A stretch of DNA of 64,000 nucleotides, from NCBI GenBank assembly GCA_021234535.1, contig CM037841.1:10870825-10934824 (forward strand). The letters are read 5' to 3'. Position 1 is the first letter of the stretch. Each line of letters opens with the position of its first letter. The notes beneath the pieces are model-generated. The model made no database searches, had not been told where the DNA came from, and worked only from the letters and a program-made list of their open reading frames with translations. This document shows positions 1 to 13,900 of the stretch, one piece after another. A program made the translations under genes and the position numbers. Origin of the DNA: Stichopus chloronotus. Lineage: Eukaryota > Echinodermata > Holothuroidea > Aspidochirotida > Stichopodidae.

Positions 1-840
1 TATATGGATGTGACTGCTATAAGCATGAATGCTATGGCCACAAATTCTATGACCATAACTGCTATTGCCATGAACACTATAACCATGACAATGTCTGGTA
101 TATGTATGACTGCCATGACTGCTTACATCCATGGCTACTACGACAGTGACTGGTATGTCTCCTGCTGTGAGAGTGACTGGTATTTGTCTGTGACTGCTAT
201 GACCACAGTTGTTATTGCTATGATGACTAAAACCATGAAAATGACTGGTATTTGTATGACTGCTATGATCATAGCTGCTATTGTGTGACTACAACCATGC
301 CTTCTATGACAATGGCTGGTATGTCTATGACTACTATGACCATAGCTGCTACAGTACTACCATGATGACTATAACCATGACAATGATTGGTATGTGTATG
401 ACTGCTATGATCATAGCTGCTATTGTGTGACTACTACAACCATGCCTTCTGTGACAATGGCTGGTATGTCTATGACTGCTATGACCATAGCTGCTACTAC
501 CATGATGACTATAACCATGACAATGATTGGTATGTGTATGACTCCCTTGACAAAAGCTGATAATGACATGACTACTATAACCATACATATGGCTTCTATG
601 ACAAACATAGCTGCTATTGCCATGATGACTATAACCATGAGAATAACTGGTATGTGTATGACTGCTGACTATGCTGCTATTGCCATTACTACTATAACCA
701 TGACTTCTATGACAATGATGGGTATGGGTATGACTGCTATGACCACAGCTGCAATTGCCATGACTAATGTAACTATGGCTACCATGACATTGACTGGTAT
801 GGCTGCGACTGCTATAACCATAGTGATGAAGGTGGAGAGG
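1..840. repeat. Imperfect minisatellite, Met/Thr-type coding potential
   Basis: Degenerate short motifs of the type 'actgctatgaccatagctgct' minus drift recur throughout. A higher-order period of about 140-145 bp is visible: the same block starts near 361 and again near 501, and another near 296 and 441. Much of the drift is in multiples of three, so several frames stay open (a Met/Thr/Ile-rich reading on plus, a His/Ser/Gly-rich reading on minus). No start context, domain or splice signal supports a gene. The array runs off the left edge, so its full length is unknown. Confidence 0.8.
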
Positions 841-885
841 CTCTGTGATGAAACTATTGAACATAAACGCTCTAAAAACTTATAA

Positions 886-3800
886 AGCCTATATTGTTTT
901 TAAACGTGACACAGCGTGATCAATTAGTGTCTTTTGCATTTCTCTTCCCAAGCAGTTTGTCTCCCCCCAACCCCCTAGCTAGTGCATGTTCACATAAGGG
1001 TTAAGATTCACTGCTGTCTGTTTGCTCATTGGACTACAGACACATGTACCAAAGCTTAGTGTGAGTATAAAGCGGTTGACATCTCTCCCAGACAAACTTT
1101 GAATACAAAAATTACATAGAGCACAGTGTGTAGGTTTACTTATTTGCAATGTGGAGGATGTGCAATTGGTGGTTTTTGACTGATTTCTTACAATATGCGC
1201 ATCAGTACCCGTGGCTTTTCCTCACACCGAAGTACACAAGAAACAGACATCCAATGATAACAAGGTATATAAAGATAGTATACGGTTGTTCTGCCTGCTA
1301 TGCTGAGAGCATGAGTTCTGATGAACACTCCCTGCTGAGCACAAACAATCTGGAAGGCACAGAGTATAGTTACTTGGTATTATAATAATAATACCATCAG
1401 TATTTTGGCAGATACTTTACATAAGACCACCCTACTAGTCCTCACAGAATTTCCATCATGTGCTAAAGTGATATCTTGAGAAGACCTTTGCTACATGGTA
1501 GAACACAATGTGATAGCCAGATATACCGTAATGGTTAGGGTAGGTACCTCTCGCAGAGGGATCAGTATGTATGATATCATGTGAGGATTGGCTGGAACAC
1601 CTCAAAGTCATATGAATAAACATCACAAGGGAAATGAATAGTCTCGTTTGAAAAGGATTAGCAGGCTGTTCAAGTCTGTTTGAGGTTGGCATACATGATG
1701 TACATATACCAACATTTGGATGCCAGCACTTTTGACCAATTAAAATTGAAATCTTTGCACTATCATAATTTTTTTTTTGTTTCCTTTTTTTTCTACCTCA
1801 ATATTTTGGTCTTATTCTTCAAACTATCAATGTTTTAATAGGCAATCACCTTGGTTGGTATTTCCATTATGACAAGCAAAAGATAGTACAGGTAGTCCAC
1901 TAAAGTTTACTAGAGGGCATATAAAGAGGCATATCCATCCACTTTGCTTTCTTTACAAGTTTGTTTTCTTTCAAATGCCGTGTTTGTACCTTGTTCATGA
2001 AAGTTTTACAACTGAAACGTTTCATCATTTCCGTGTCCGGTGTTTTATTCAACACTAAATATATCAAGGACATTTAATTGTGTCATTATCATTCCACAAT
2101 GACATTCAAAAATATAACCTGAACAGTATTACCTTCATCAAGAATTAAATCAAGAGAACAAAAGTTCTGATAAAAATAATTTTTGGTAAAATATGAACTG
2201 AGACAAAGGTAGTGAAAAAATTTTAACAAACTGAGATAATGACTTGCATGAGGCATATTAACCAACAATGCATAGCAGAACTACACGTGTTCTTTTTCAC
2301 TTTCAGTGTTATCTGAAATACTGTATGAAACAGCATTATGCACAACATTGAAGGGCTTAGGTGTTTATATACCCCACTCTGTCAAAATACAAGATCCAGT
2401 CACCCATAAGAAGCAGCAGACCTTAAACAAGTGTTGAAGATAGCTTACAGACAACTGGGGTTATCTCTATTATAAAATTTGCACATAATGCTAAGATTCT
2501 GCAATCCCTGAATATCACTGCTGCATATCCCAATGATCTTTAACCTTAGGTTAACTCCTCACAAGTCCTCTAGGAAGAAACTTGCTTCATACTCTTGTAC
2601 CTATAAATGTGTATCGCACTCACCCATGATATTTAATGGCCAGCTACTGATGACATTTTCATAGGGTGAAAAGTTTATTACTGACTAAGAAAGATAAAAT
2701 GCAGTGCTGTCTGAGGACGTGCCACGTATGCAAATTGGCAAGGAAGTTAATGCCTCTTCATAAAGTGTGACCTGGGTGAAAAGTATCTCAAAGTGCTGAA
2801 AATAATTATATGATACTCAGATATGAATTTTTTAGAAGAGAATAACAAAGTTCAAAGAAATACAATGCACAAATTTGGTCAAAATTTGGGCAAAATTTTA
2901 GAAAATGTCTGAAATGCACATCATTAACTCAGCTACAAATTTCCTAACCCCTGCAATGAGAATATTTAAGAAAATAACCCCAAGTACTTTTGTGCTATGC
3001 CACCCAAGTTATATTTATTGTCATTTCCTAATCAGGCTCAGTTTAGTATCCAGAAAGGATTGAAAGACAAGAATCCTATAGCATATGTACCACTTCAAAG
3101 TACTTCTAGTTATTGAAACATACCAGATTATGGGCAACTATTCATAAAAACTAAAAAGTTGAATCTATAGCTGCAAAATAAGTCAAGGCATTGGTCTATC
3201 AGCTGCAATTATTAATTCCTCCAATTTAAAACAAAAAAACTTCCAAAAAGTCTCAATAAGGATTACATACTATAGCTAAAATTTATGCCAATTATGACAC
3301 TCATGCACTTTATTACTTTTGTGATTTTGTTTTGGCAACTTTTTATTGGAAAAGGATATTAAGCCCTGCCCATTTCAAATGCTAAGATGTTGCACTTAAC
3401 ACACCCATACACACAAACATGTTTGCATTACGAAAGAGTGAGCATGCTATGACTTTTCTTCTGTCGGAGTATCCATGGAGACCTCACCACATCATAGGTG
3501 ACATCATGTGGGATATAGTCAAGTGTCACATTCTGTCACCTGATCTGTGTCCTCCAGTGTTCTGACATTCCCCTGCCCATAATGAGCAGAAATAATGAAT
3601 TAGAGCATGCTCCATTAAACAGGAAAGTCCTTTTTAAAGTAAAGGCTGGCAGGGTATCAGGAATTTATGGATGATGCTTCAGTTTTTCCATAAGGAGACA
3701 CTATGTAATCAAGCACAGAATGAGCATTAACTGGTTACAGAAGGACAGTCTAATAATGAGGTAAAATTCAAAACCCACTGACTGTTTTGCAAGAACATGA

Positions 3801-4780
3801 AGGAAGTCCTCCATTCAAAGAAAATACCCTCCAATGACAGAATAATATAAGTTTTCATTAAAGTCCTCACCCCATGGAAGAAAACAGAAACAACCCACAC
3901 ACAGCAGCATGGCTGCAAAGGAACCAACTATCATTGGAACCAAAAACAGAAGTTAAATTTGGAAGATGGTTCATAAAATGAAGTGAGCAATACTAAACAC
4001 ATGCTGTCAGTGGTGTGCAGTTTCAGTATAAACAAAATTAATCCACTGCATAAATTAACAGAAAGAATACAAGGTTCACCTTTGCAAGTGATTTAATTAT
4101 CTGAAAAAACCAGTTCATACTGTAAAGAGAATGATACATATGATGTTACTATTGTGCAGTTTGACTATGAACAAAATCTTCTGCATAAACTTTAACAAAA
4201 CAAGCTTAAAATTATAACTTCAATTGTTTGTAAGGCATCACATTTGACTGAACCCACCTCTCACATACTATGGAGGCAGTCAGAGAATACTGAAACATAA
4301 ACTACCACATAATTATGCAAGAATCACGTGATGCTGGAAAGATAGTGTCATGTTAAAATTCAATGTTACACCATGATATATGTCTTCAAAACAATCTAAG
4401 CTATATTGCACAATACATTTGCATCTTTGATTCAATTGGAGACGCAAAACTAAAGGAAGGTTTTGAGCCTTTGAAAGCCAAACCAACAAATTAAACATCA
4501 GAGGAAAAAACTGACGGAAAATGTTAACTTGCTGTGACATGGTGGAGTAGACAGAGAGTTTTCTTCTTTTAGATTTTTAAGTACATTGAGTTTCCATAGC
4601 AACACACAATCAAGAGAGTTGTTGCAGTAACCTTGCTTTCATATGATGCAATTTCATTCCTTTGTGCAAACCCAATTTTTAAACTAAAATAGGTTCAACA
4701 GGTCATGTGGATGCTCACTAATATTACATTTGCTGAGTGATTTGTTACCACTTGACATCTTACTTTTTCTCAGTAGTTCA
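886..4780. other. Intergenic, no gene seen
   Basis: AT-rich sequence without a recognisable coding region, RNA gene or inverted-repeat-bounded element. The only structure noted is a short interspersed repeat at about 1570-1695, which resembles 56235-56355. Confidence 0.6.
1570..1695 (+). repeat. Short interspersed repeat, copy 1
   Basis: Shares a diverged block with 56235-56355, in the same orientation. The shared features are 'gggaatgaatag', a 'gattagcag' stretch and the closing 'gtttgaggttggc'. Family unknown. Confidence 0.45.
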
Positions 4781-4789
4781 GAATTTGAG

Positions 4790-5268
4790 GATAAGTAAGT
4801 CTGAAGACTAATCGAGGAATGCTGGTATTCATCCTGGATGAACACCAATGAAATTTGCCTACTCTTTTCGATCAGTGTTCAGAGGGTAAACAAGGCAGGG
4901 CTGAATCAACAGTCAAAAACAAACCCAAACCTGCTCCTTGGACAACCAACTAATATCCCCATCTGACAGACAAGAGTGTATCCCCCAGTCTTTAGTCACT
5001 TTCCCGACGGCTAGAAGGGGTGGAGGACCTGCATAATTCAGGAACCCATTAGTTGTACCGAACAACTAGAAGTGGGCAAAACCTGAATCAGACAACAGGG
5101 ACCCAAATTGAAATCACTAAATAACCCCTCAGCACCACTGTGAACAATTTTACTGAACAAGTTATTTTGAGTCTGCAGGAAATTTCCAGGTGATTCCACC
5201 AGGATTTGATCAGAGACCTAGTGACTGGAAGACGGACACTCTAACCACCCTCCACTAACCCTCCACCC
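4790..5268 (-). mobile_element. tRNA-derived SINE (minus strand)
   Basis: Read on the minus strand, 5247-5237 is an A-box-like TGGTTAGAGTG and 5212-5202 is a B-box-like TGATCAAATCC, the pol III internal promoter pair of a tRNA-like head. The spacing between boxes is slightly shorter than in a true tRNA, and the cloverleaf stems do not close, so this is not a functional tRNA. The downstream body runs leftwards for perhaps 400 bp; its left boundary is approximate. Confidence 0.5.
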
Positions 5269-7328
5269 TAGAATTACATACTACTATTACCACTAATACA
5301 TATTACTTTTGAGTCACTATTAAATAATACATCTTTCAGTGGATTAGAAGTTATATCACAATCCAGTGGGAAAATAAACTGTACAACTAAACTTCAGCCA
5401 GCTAGTGCATTGGCAACCAAAATGCCAACTAAAAACAAAATTTAATGTCTTTGAAATTGTTGAAGAGATTATTTACTTTTTTATGTCTTTGTCTTGTAAC
5501 TCCTCTTTACAAATTTTATACTTATACTGGGTAGAATAAATGAAAAAAAAAATAAAAAAGATTGGATGGACATGGTTGTATTTTTGTGTTTGACTTATAA
5601 TTTACCCTTTGGCTTTCTTTTAATCCTTTCCTTAATACATGTCTTTTGAGTCAACAAACATGGCATAAAGTATCAATGGATGATATTGCACAAGGAAGCT
5701 ACCAACTGTACATCAATGTAAGTTTACAAGCCAATCCAAGAAAAAGACACCATCACAAATGATTAAAGGCAAATCGCTCATTGCACCAGACAGATCCATT
5801 TCTCCAAACCACATACTTCTAGCCCCTCCCACAACCAGTCAAAAACTCCTGCACGTGTGTAACGGAAACACTACGCTCATGTGTCTGCTGTGTAATATGA
5901 GTTATGCAAAACAGAAATTCAGAGGAATGAAATGACGACATGTAAAATTAACACCTTAATTTTTTTCTGAATACTTTGTCTTGCAAGCCCTTTAAGCCTG
6001 CAGGGGCATTTCTCATGCTAATTTCAATGTGGATGGTACACTCAACTACCATAGTTTGCAAGCCACGATAAAGTTTTCTGTGTATTGTGCTTTGGGTTTG
6101 AGTTTTGTTTGCAACTTGCCTTTTGTACAAACATTTACTTCCATCCATATTATCTTTTTATATTTAATAATTCTACAAAATTCTATTATTAATTACTCAC
6201 ATGGCAATCTTCAAGAGCATAAACTGATGCATCATGCATAAATTCACTTTTGTTATCTATTTATTACATTTTACTATTGCACCTCTAGTCTTTAAGACTT
6301 ATGTTATTTCCCATCAATTAGTGGAAGAAATGTCAAAGAAATTGTCACATACCATTCTCAATCTCTTTCCACTCGTTGTCACCACTTTTCACTTTGTGCT
6401 ATAAATTGTCATAATTGTACATATCTACTACAAAAGCTATGCCGTTTTGAAAAATATTGATAATCACACCATCAGAGGGCACCATGGCCATCAACAGCCT
6501 GGCAAGCCTAGAAAACAAAATATTCATCTTTCACAAAGTAAGACAAGATATAAAGCGTAAGGTATTCTTACAAACCTGTCATTTTTCGTGACCCTGAAAA
6601 TGCTCCTTTCATAGGGATTTAAATTTATCTTAACTTTAAATAGATTAAGAAAGAAACAACCTTCTGTTATCATAAAATGACACAAAGATATTACAAAATA
6701 TCAGGCACAGCTGCTTGATATGCCTGTGAAACTCACGGTGTGCAAATGTACGGTAATGTGCCTTTGTGTTTTAGTGTAGAGAGGTAGTGTGAAAAGATAG
6801 AAAAACAGTTTGCATTACTTAGTACAGAGCATGTCCTACAATTATCTTATTGAGGTGATGACCTCATTCAGTGAAGGTGTAATGGTTCATCATCTTTGAG
6901 GTTCATCACTGGTTCATCCTTGTTCATCATTTTTATGGTCAATCACCAGTTCATCCTTGTTCATCCCTTCACAGTTTACCACCCCATAATTTCACTTTTC
7001 AAACCGTCACCTTGGAACCATTGCAATTGTGTACAGAAGCACTTTTTTTTTTAATTGCCCCTATGTACCAAAGGTGACCACTTGCTACTTCTACTTACGG
7101 CTTAACTGCGACTTGTCCAGTATCCATGGAAATGTCCCAGTCGACTATGACAATGTAGTTCACTCCTGTATACCAGGATTAATTCCTCTAAACTGTTCAA
7201 ATTTGTGTACCTTCCACATTTTAGTACCCAACAGCCGTATGACAAACAATATACAGTGGTACATCGACATTTACTACTCTCGGGAAAAGATTCACAAATT
7301 TGTTTCATAATTTCAGGCAGTAATCATT
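5269..7328. other. Region downstream of the sialidase gene
   Basis: No gene seen. It probably contains the 3' UTR end of the minus-strand sialidase. A canonical AATAAA on the minus strand lies at 6265-6260. A patch at 6870-6980 repeats the word 'ggttcatc' several times. Confidence 0.5.
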
Positions 7329-7334
7329 TTTAAT
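7329..7334 (-). promoter_or_regulatory. Candidate poly(A) signal (ATTAAA)
   Basis: ATTAAA on the minus strand, about 136 nt past the sialidase stop codon. It is the nearest polyadenylation-like hexamer I can see downstream; a second candidate, AATAAA, lies at 6265-6260. Confidence 0.35.
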
Positions 7335-7469
7335 ATAACATTCAACTTTTCAGTAGTTATTTCCCCCCGCCCCCAGGTTGAACCACAACACACACAAGAA
7401 GACTACAATCTTACCATTTACCTAGGAGTGTGGAGCACAGGAGTCCAGACCTAAAATGTATCATTTTAA

Positions 7470-7904
7470 CTACACTGGTTTAGAAACCAAGGGCATCTCA
7501 TCTGCTGGATCATTTTCTTCCTTGAAGTGACATTTAGTTAGCAACTCCCCAGCATCAAATACATCTAGTACGATGCACGAAGCCTCGTAATCATCCTTTT
7601 TTCCGTTGCCTGCGACAATCTTTCCAGGAGTCTCCACCTCCACACTGCGAGAAGATTCATACATGCATCCAAGTATCCTATGACCATCACCATCATCTGG
7701 ACAAATATCGACTAGATCGGAGTACGCCGACGGTCCAGGATGCAGGGAAATCGGACCAGACCACGTTCTGCCACAGTCTTTGCTGACCCGCACTGATAAA
7801 TTTTTCCTCTTCCTCTTGCTTGCTGGATTCGAGAAAACCAGGAGCACTTTGTTATCGTCCAAGGAATCAATCAGGCCATGGTTGTACATGCCAAGGACAC
7901 TCCC
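7470..7904 (-). CDS. Sialidase exon G (terminal; Tyr/Glu pair)
   Basis: Acceptor 'gatttcttccgacag'; stop TAG at 7472-7470. Carries the last Asp-box SKDCGRTW, the nucleophile region 'GPSAYSDL' and the 'LGCMYE' glutamate strand. The C-terminal tail of about 40 residues is hydrophilic, with no membrane anchor or retention signal. Confidence 0.94.
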   Translation of the reverse strand, partial: GSVLGMYNHGLIDSLDDNKVLLVFSNPASKRKRKNLSVRVSKDCGRTWSGPISLHPGPSAYSDLVDICPDDGDGHRILGCMYESSRSVEVETPGKIVAGNGKKDDYEASCIVLDVFDAGELLTKCHFKEENDPADEMPLVSKPV

Positions 7905-10900
7905 CTGTCGGAAGAAATCAACAAGGTCTAAGGTTTAATCGGTGATCAACACAGTCTAAGGTTTAATCAGTTTATACTCACACAGGTCTGGTATTCTGAG
8001 ATCTTTGTGTTGCATGGCAAAGGTCATTGGAAAGTGACCGTAAACATGGTGAGAATGAAAACTATTTGGAACAACCAAACAGCAGTGGTGTCCAGAGGTT
8101 TGATATCAAATACCAAAGCAGAACAATGACTGGGTCATAGGATCAAAGTCTGACAAATTCGACCAGAAACCACCGTAATTTTGATGTTTCAGAATACAAC
8201 TGACTTGTCTGACATATATTCTTATAATGGTAATGAAGATTGCAGTGAACAGAGCACTTCAAGTCATTCGGAGGACTGTAATATTACAGAATGTAACTAA
8301 TGTTCCTCATTGAAAATCATCTTCACCATGTGCTGATTATGTGACTAACTTTGACCCTCAATGACCTCTGACATCCACCACTCTTCTTTCTCTAAATGTA
8401 CGATACCACAACACTGCAGAGTAAAGTCAACTTATACTTCCTTTCTGAATCCACCTTATGGTGTTTACAGAAATTTAGTAACTCTATCATTTCTGAGATG
8501 TTACCATTACAAGTTTTTACAGCAGCAAATTACTCTCCGCTCATCACGTATATTATGGAATGTTAAGTCTACGCTTCAACCAAGATAGCAAACACTCGAA
8601 ACGAACAGCACTGAACCTATGTTTGAAGGGAATTGGATTGAATACAGATGAAATCATTTGCAATACAAGACTTTTTTTTCTTTTTGAGACTGATCTTTAA
8701 GTATGCATGAGATCAAGACAAAAAAAAGGGAGACCATCTACTGGCAATGGGATTCTAAGGTGCCACATATAGAATTAATTGATTTTATGATTCCTGATAT
8801 TTCTCTATAAGAAACTTTGCAGGAGGTAAACATTCCTTGCAAATCCTAGAGACCATCAAACTGCAGCAAAATTGCCCTTAGACAAACCATGCTGAGCTGA
8901 AATTTGCATATTCATGCATATGATAATACAGTTTGTAAGTACTACTGAAGACAGGTATGTTCACGGAAATGTAAGTTCCCTCTTAGCTTTCAGATGATTG
9001 CGCATCTCTATGGTATGAAAAATAGCAAATGGAACATCATAAATGTAAGATTAACTTTTTTTATCTTGGTTCGAACCCACTCCTCATTTGAATACCCAGT
9101 CCTACCTCGCAACCGCCACTTTGAAGGAATTCAGGAATTAGGTAGGAGAGAATTCGTGGAATACCACTTGGTTCATAAAGTTTGGTCTCCTCTACATCAT
9201 CATCATAATCATCTGGGCTTGGTCTATTCTTGTGAGTCACCGCACTCTGCCTGTTCCTGGTTGGTTCTCTGGTGCGGCTGTTGATGTACAACTCACCAGG
9301 TCTTATTTCAGCTGCCTTTGATAAGATGGACAATGCTTGGGATTATGTTGCCTGTTTCTTTGTGGTGTCTTTCTAAGGTGATATTTCAATATGTACTAGG
9401 CACACTGGAAGGGTAGTGTTATTTTAATGTTTTAAGATGAACATTCACAAAAATGTTATGCTTCAATATAAAAATTGAAATACACGCATACAGGAAAGCA
9501 GGAAAGTACAATATGACATAAGAAATAAACTTAACAGAAATCAGCGTTCAACGTCCGCAAATTACAATTCTTTAAAATAAATCAAGTCTTGCCACCCATT
9601 TCTCTTTGTTAATATGATCAATTACCTCCATAAATAACAAACATGCACCATAAATACTGCTTAAAGAGAATTTAGGCTATAAACTCGCTCAAAGAGAATT
9701 TGGCTACCAAAATTTTTCACAAAACTGGTATGTGTATCAGCTACCAGCTTCAATTAAATTTGACTAAATGCCACATGGTGAAGTCACATTGATATAATGA
9801 CCACTCATTGCTTTCCTGTGAAAGGAGAGTGTCCCCTTCTCTCATTTCCCTTGAGTTTCTTCTTTTTCAGATGGGTACTCAGATGCAAAATATGTTACAT
9901 TTGCTCACTTTTGTCAACCATTTTTTTTTTTTCACAAAAAGTCAGATTTTTTTAAGTGATGGTAATTTTATTATTTTTTTTGAGACTATGTATAAAAATT
10001 ATTACTAGACTCGTCACCCTGTGAGTCTTGGGAAGTATGGAATTTATCACCTACTCTTAAGACAGAATAAGTCCTGTTCACAAGTTTGAAAACCTTTCCT
10101 TTTGTTCTAGTATTCTTCCAGTAATGTTTTGCATATCATCTCAAACCACGAGGAGCCCTTGCATGGCTTCAGTATTGAGGAAGCCTGGTTTGTGACAAAA
10201 ACAATATGTCCATTTTGTAACTCTTCCTTTCTCAGAATATATTCACTAAGTTCTGTTCAAAAATAGGAATCAGTCAAGCTTTTTCTTTATACAAATACTT
10301 TATGAAATTTGAAGTACCTTCCAAAACAAATGATGCCAACACATCGTTATCGTGGTCGACAGGGAAACATCAGAATACATAAAAAGATATAGCTACAACA
10401 GGACTCATAAAGAAGTCGTTTAGGTGTCAAAACACAGTATCAACATTAAGAATAGCTCAGACAGAAGGACGAGAGGACTTTCCGACAGACCCATCTTGGT
10501 GCTGAAACATACCTGACTTTCATTTCCATGGAGAGGCCTCTTGCAACAGCCATAGGTTGCAGGCTCCACTATCTTTCCACGTTTCCACTCCAGACCCCCG
10601 TTATCGCTATAAATGAAGCAGGCTCTACCGACAGCTCCATAGAAAGGTGCACATCTATTCAAAATTTTACGTACACACGAAATTTCTGCAAATTGACAAT
10701 GACAGGGTAATTAACAAACCAACCGAAACACGAGCTTTTATGTGTAATAATAAAGAAATACAAAAGTTATACCCAGACATATTATTTTTCAAAGAACAGA
10801 TGCAAAATCATGAGAGACAGGCATCCTGGTTTCAGGCCAACTTTTGTCGATGAAACAGATTTGATTAGAGTTTTAACCAGCTTGATTTGAGTTCCATTTG

Positions 10901-13900
10901 AGCTGGCAAATGTGAGCCACCCTACACCTTGTGGACTCAGCCGTATTTTTCAGTCATTAAGTTTTCATTTCCTCCATTTTTATATTTTACAACATCCATA
11001 CTGAGTGCTTGCAAGAATGGTAGGCTACTGCACGTGTACTGTATAGTGCTATGACAAAACCTGCAGTGGAATTATCCTCCTATTTAACTTGTGTGTGTGT
11101 GTTATGATTTTGGTGCATTTCATAATTTAAGGGTGATGGTGCTCAAAATCAGATTCACATGAGAATTTGTGGGGGGGTGGTAAATCATGGTAAAATGGTA
11201 TGTTGTCTGTTGTAAGTTGTGATTTTTATTAGTACTTTTTTTTTCTAAAGCTGATAATTTTAGTACCAGTCAGAAGCCAGCAATTTTTGGCTCTGTGCCA
11301 TTTAGAAAGAGCTAGTGCCAGAGCTTAGGCCCGATTGGTGCCAACCAGTATGGCTGAATCCCTGGACTGGATACAACATTATTAACAACAACAAACAGGA
11401 TTACATCCAGCCCATTCTAAATGGGCATACAGCCTGGTTTGAATTTGGTTTGAATTTTTAGCACCTAATTTGAAAGTTTCCAACTGAGCTCAAGAGGTGA
11501 GTGCCTGCTGTTAAAGTTTGAATGAACTAGAAACCCCAACAAATGCAACTAGAATGATTGAGGCTTTTTTATAAACATGAATGCAATACTCCTGGAAGTG
11601 CTTCAATCAAAGAGCTTTTGGGGCTTTACCCCATTGACTTTTACCATGGAGGAGCTTGAAGAGGTCTATCTCTGCTCTGTTTCATAAAAAGCTTGAGAGA
11701 GACCCAGAAAAAGATACCAGTACTATTAGCAACAACATCATCACCTGCACGACACATACACACGCAGCGGAAAATGTTCTCTTACTCGTCCAATTTGGCA
11801 ACTTTTTCTTGTATTGGATATTCCCACTGACAACAATACTGCCATCCTTCATCTGAAGACTATGACCAGGCCCTAAAAGAAAAGAAGAGACCAAACACAA
11901 AATTAAAAAGCTCAAAACTTTTCCCTTAATTTAAGAAAACCATTTCTGTGCCCCTAAACCAAGGTCACACAGCACAACTCAAGGAATCACTTATGTAAAA
12001 TGACACACGTAATGACTTTTCCTACTAAAACATTCAAAGGCACTTTTATTGTCTCACATGCACGTCTGGGTTGATTACTAATCCATTATGAAAATGAACA
12101 CAAAACGTCAACCAACTGTACAAACATACTTTCCAGAGGGGGACATTAAGGAATTTCCTGACTAGTCTTATCATTTTAACTTCTTCCATATTTGAAATTA
12201 ACCCCACTTTGCCTTCATTAATACTTTTCATTCAATGATATCACTTGGGTGAACAGCTTGTGTGCACAAGTGTGAGCAATGATATGCAAATGTACATTTT
12301 TCAAAAAAATCCCCACCAAAACCTGAAGATTGCTTCGTACACTACATATCAGATGGGTCATATTGTGGCATGAGATTAATTGGTTCTGGGTTAACGTCAG
12401 GTGCTCTCATATAACTCACCTGGTGCGTAAATCAGTGGTTCAGGGTCCCATGACTTCACCACATCTGTCATATCGCACACAAGATTCCAAGTTTCTCCAT
12501 TGTCTTTACTTTTAGAGCAACACACCCTTTCTTCAAACCCACTACCGATTATTAAGTCTGATTCCGTTTTGTCCATGGGAAACTTGGCATAGACAACAAT
12601 AATGTTTCCATCACTGTCAACTGTTGGACATGGATTCATACATCTAGAAGAAAAATAAATAAGAATGCAAAGATGCATTGAAATTTTAATGATGTAACCA
12701 GAGATCAAACTTACAGTAATGTAGTGTGTAACACCACCTAGCTGATCATAGCAATCAATGTAAGCAAAAGCGAATTAATCACACACATTTGATCAATGTG
12801 TAAAGCAAAGACTTTGGGTTGTGACAAGCATTAAAACAATTACAAAATCAGTGCATGCTCACTTTTTCCCAAAGTAATCACATGTTGGTCTCTATGTGCA
12901 ACAAAACATTTGTTTTACTCAATGAGTTCAGCCCAAGCTTCTCATCTTGAGAAAACATGTTTGTGTACAACATTTTGTGAAGTCTCATGGCCATAGCTAG
13001 CTAACAACATCAATACCTCAAGTCTAGCCCATCAGTATCAATAACTGAAGTCCCGAAGTCTCATTACTATAACTAACTACCAAATGTATCATTACCCACA
13101 GCACTAATAAATGTGTCACTCAAACTTGAAAAATGGCCAGGAAATTATCAGCTTCAAGTGTATGGAAACAGGAACTTGTCAAAACCATTTATCCATCTTG
13201 TCATGAACAAAATCACTACTTGACACAACTTTTTGCGTCACGTCAGAAATTACCACACGATGCAATTATTTGTGTCATGTAGTAATTCCTTTCAACTTGC
13301 AACATGGTGCAATTTCAAATTACCATTCAACCATTTACCATCATAACATTTAATGAATGTGTGTGAAGCGAAATGCACCTCTAGCGAGCAGATGGACCTG
13401 AATTGTATAAAATTGTAATTCAAACATCATGAACAATTTACAGGAACTTTAAGGAAACACTTGACAATCTACCTGCTGGTATACAGTAGGATTGCATCGA
13501 TCCTTGTGCACCTTATCTGCATAAGCCCACAAGTTTGAGTGCACATCTCTATTAAGGTCATTCCACAAATCAAAGTGCTACATGACTTAAAACAATTGCG
13601 TTGTGTAGTAATTCGATTCAAGACATGATGATGTTCACAACTCCCGCTCATGTCATATATCAAATACATCACACACACGCACACACCACACACACACACA
13701 CACACCACAAAGCATAAATCACAGTACTCAACTTAAAACAGCTGGTCTAACAAAACTGAATGTTTCAAACATCTTTCTTCTACAACAAAGTATAACAACA
13801 ATATGAAGGGGCAGCATCAATGAAACTCAAATTTCTTGAGCACTGTACCTTCATTTTCAATAATTAGAGGTTTATAAGCGACATCTGCATGCAGTTATCC

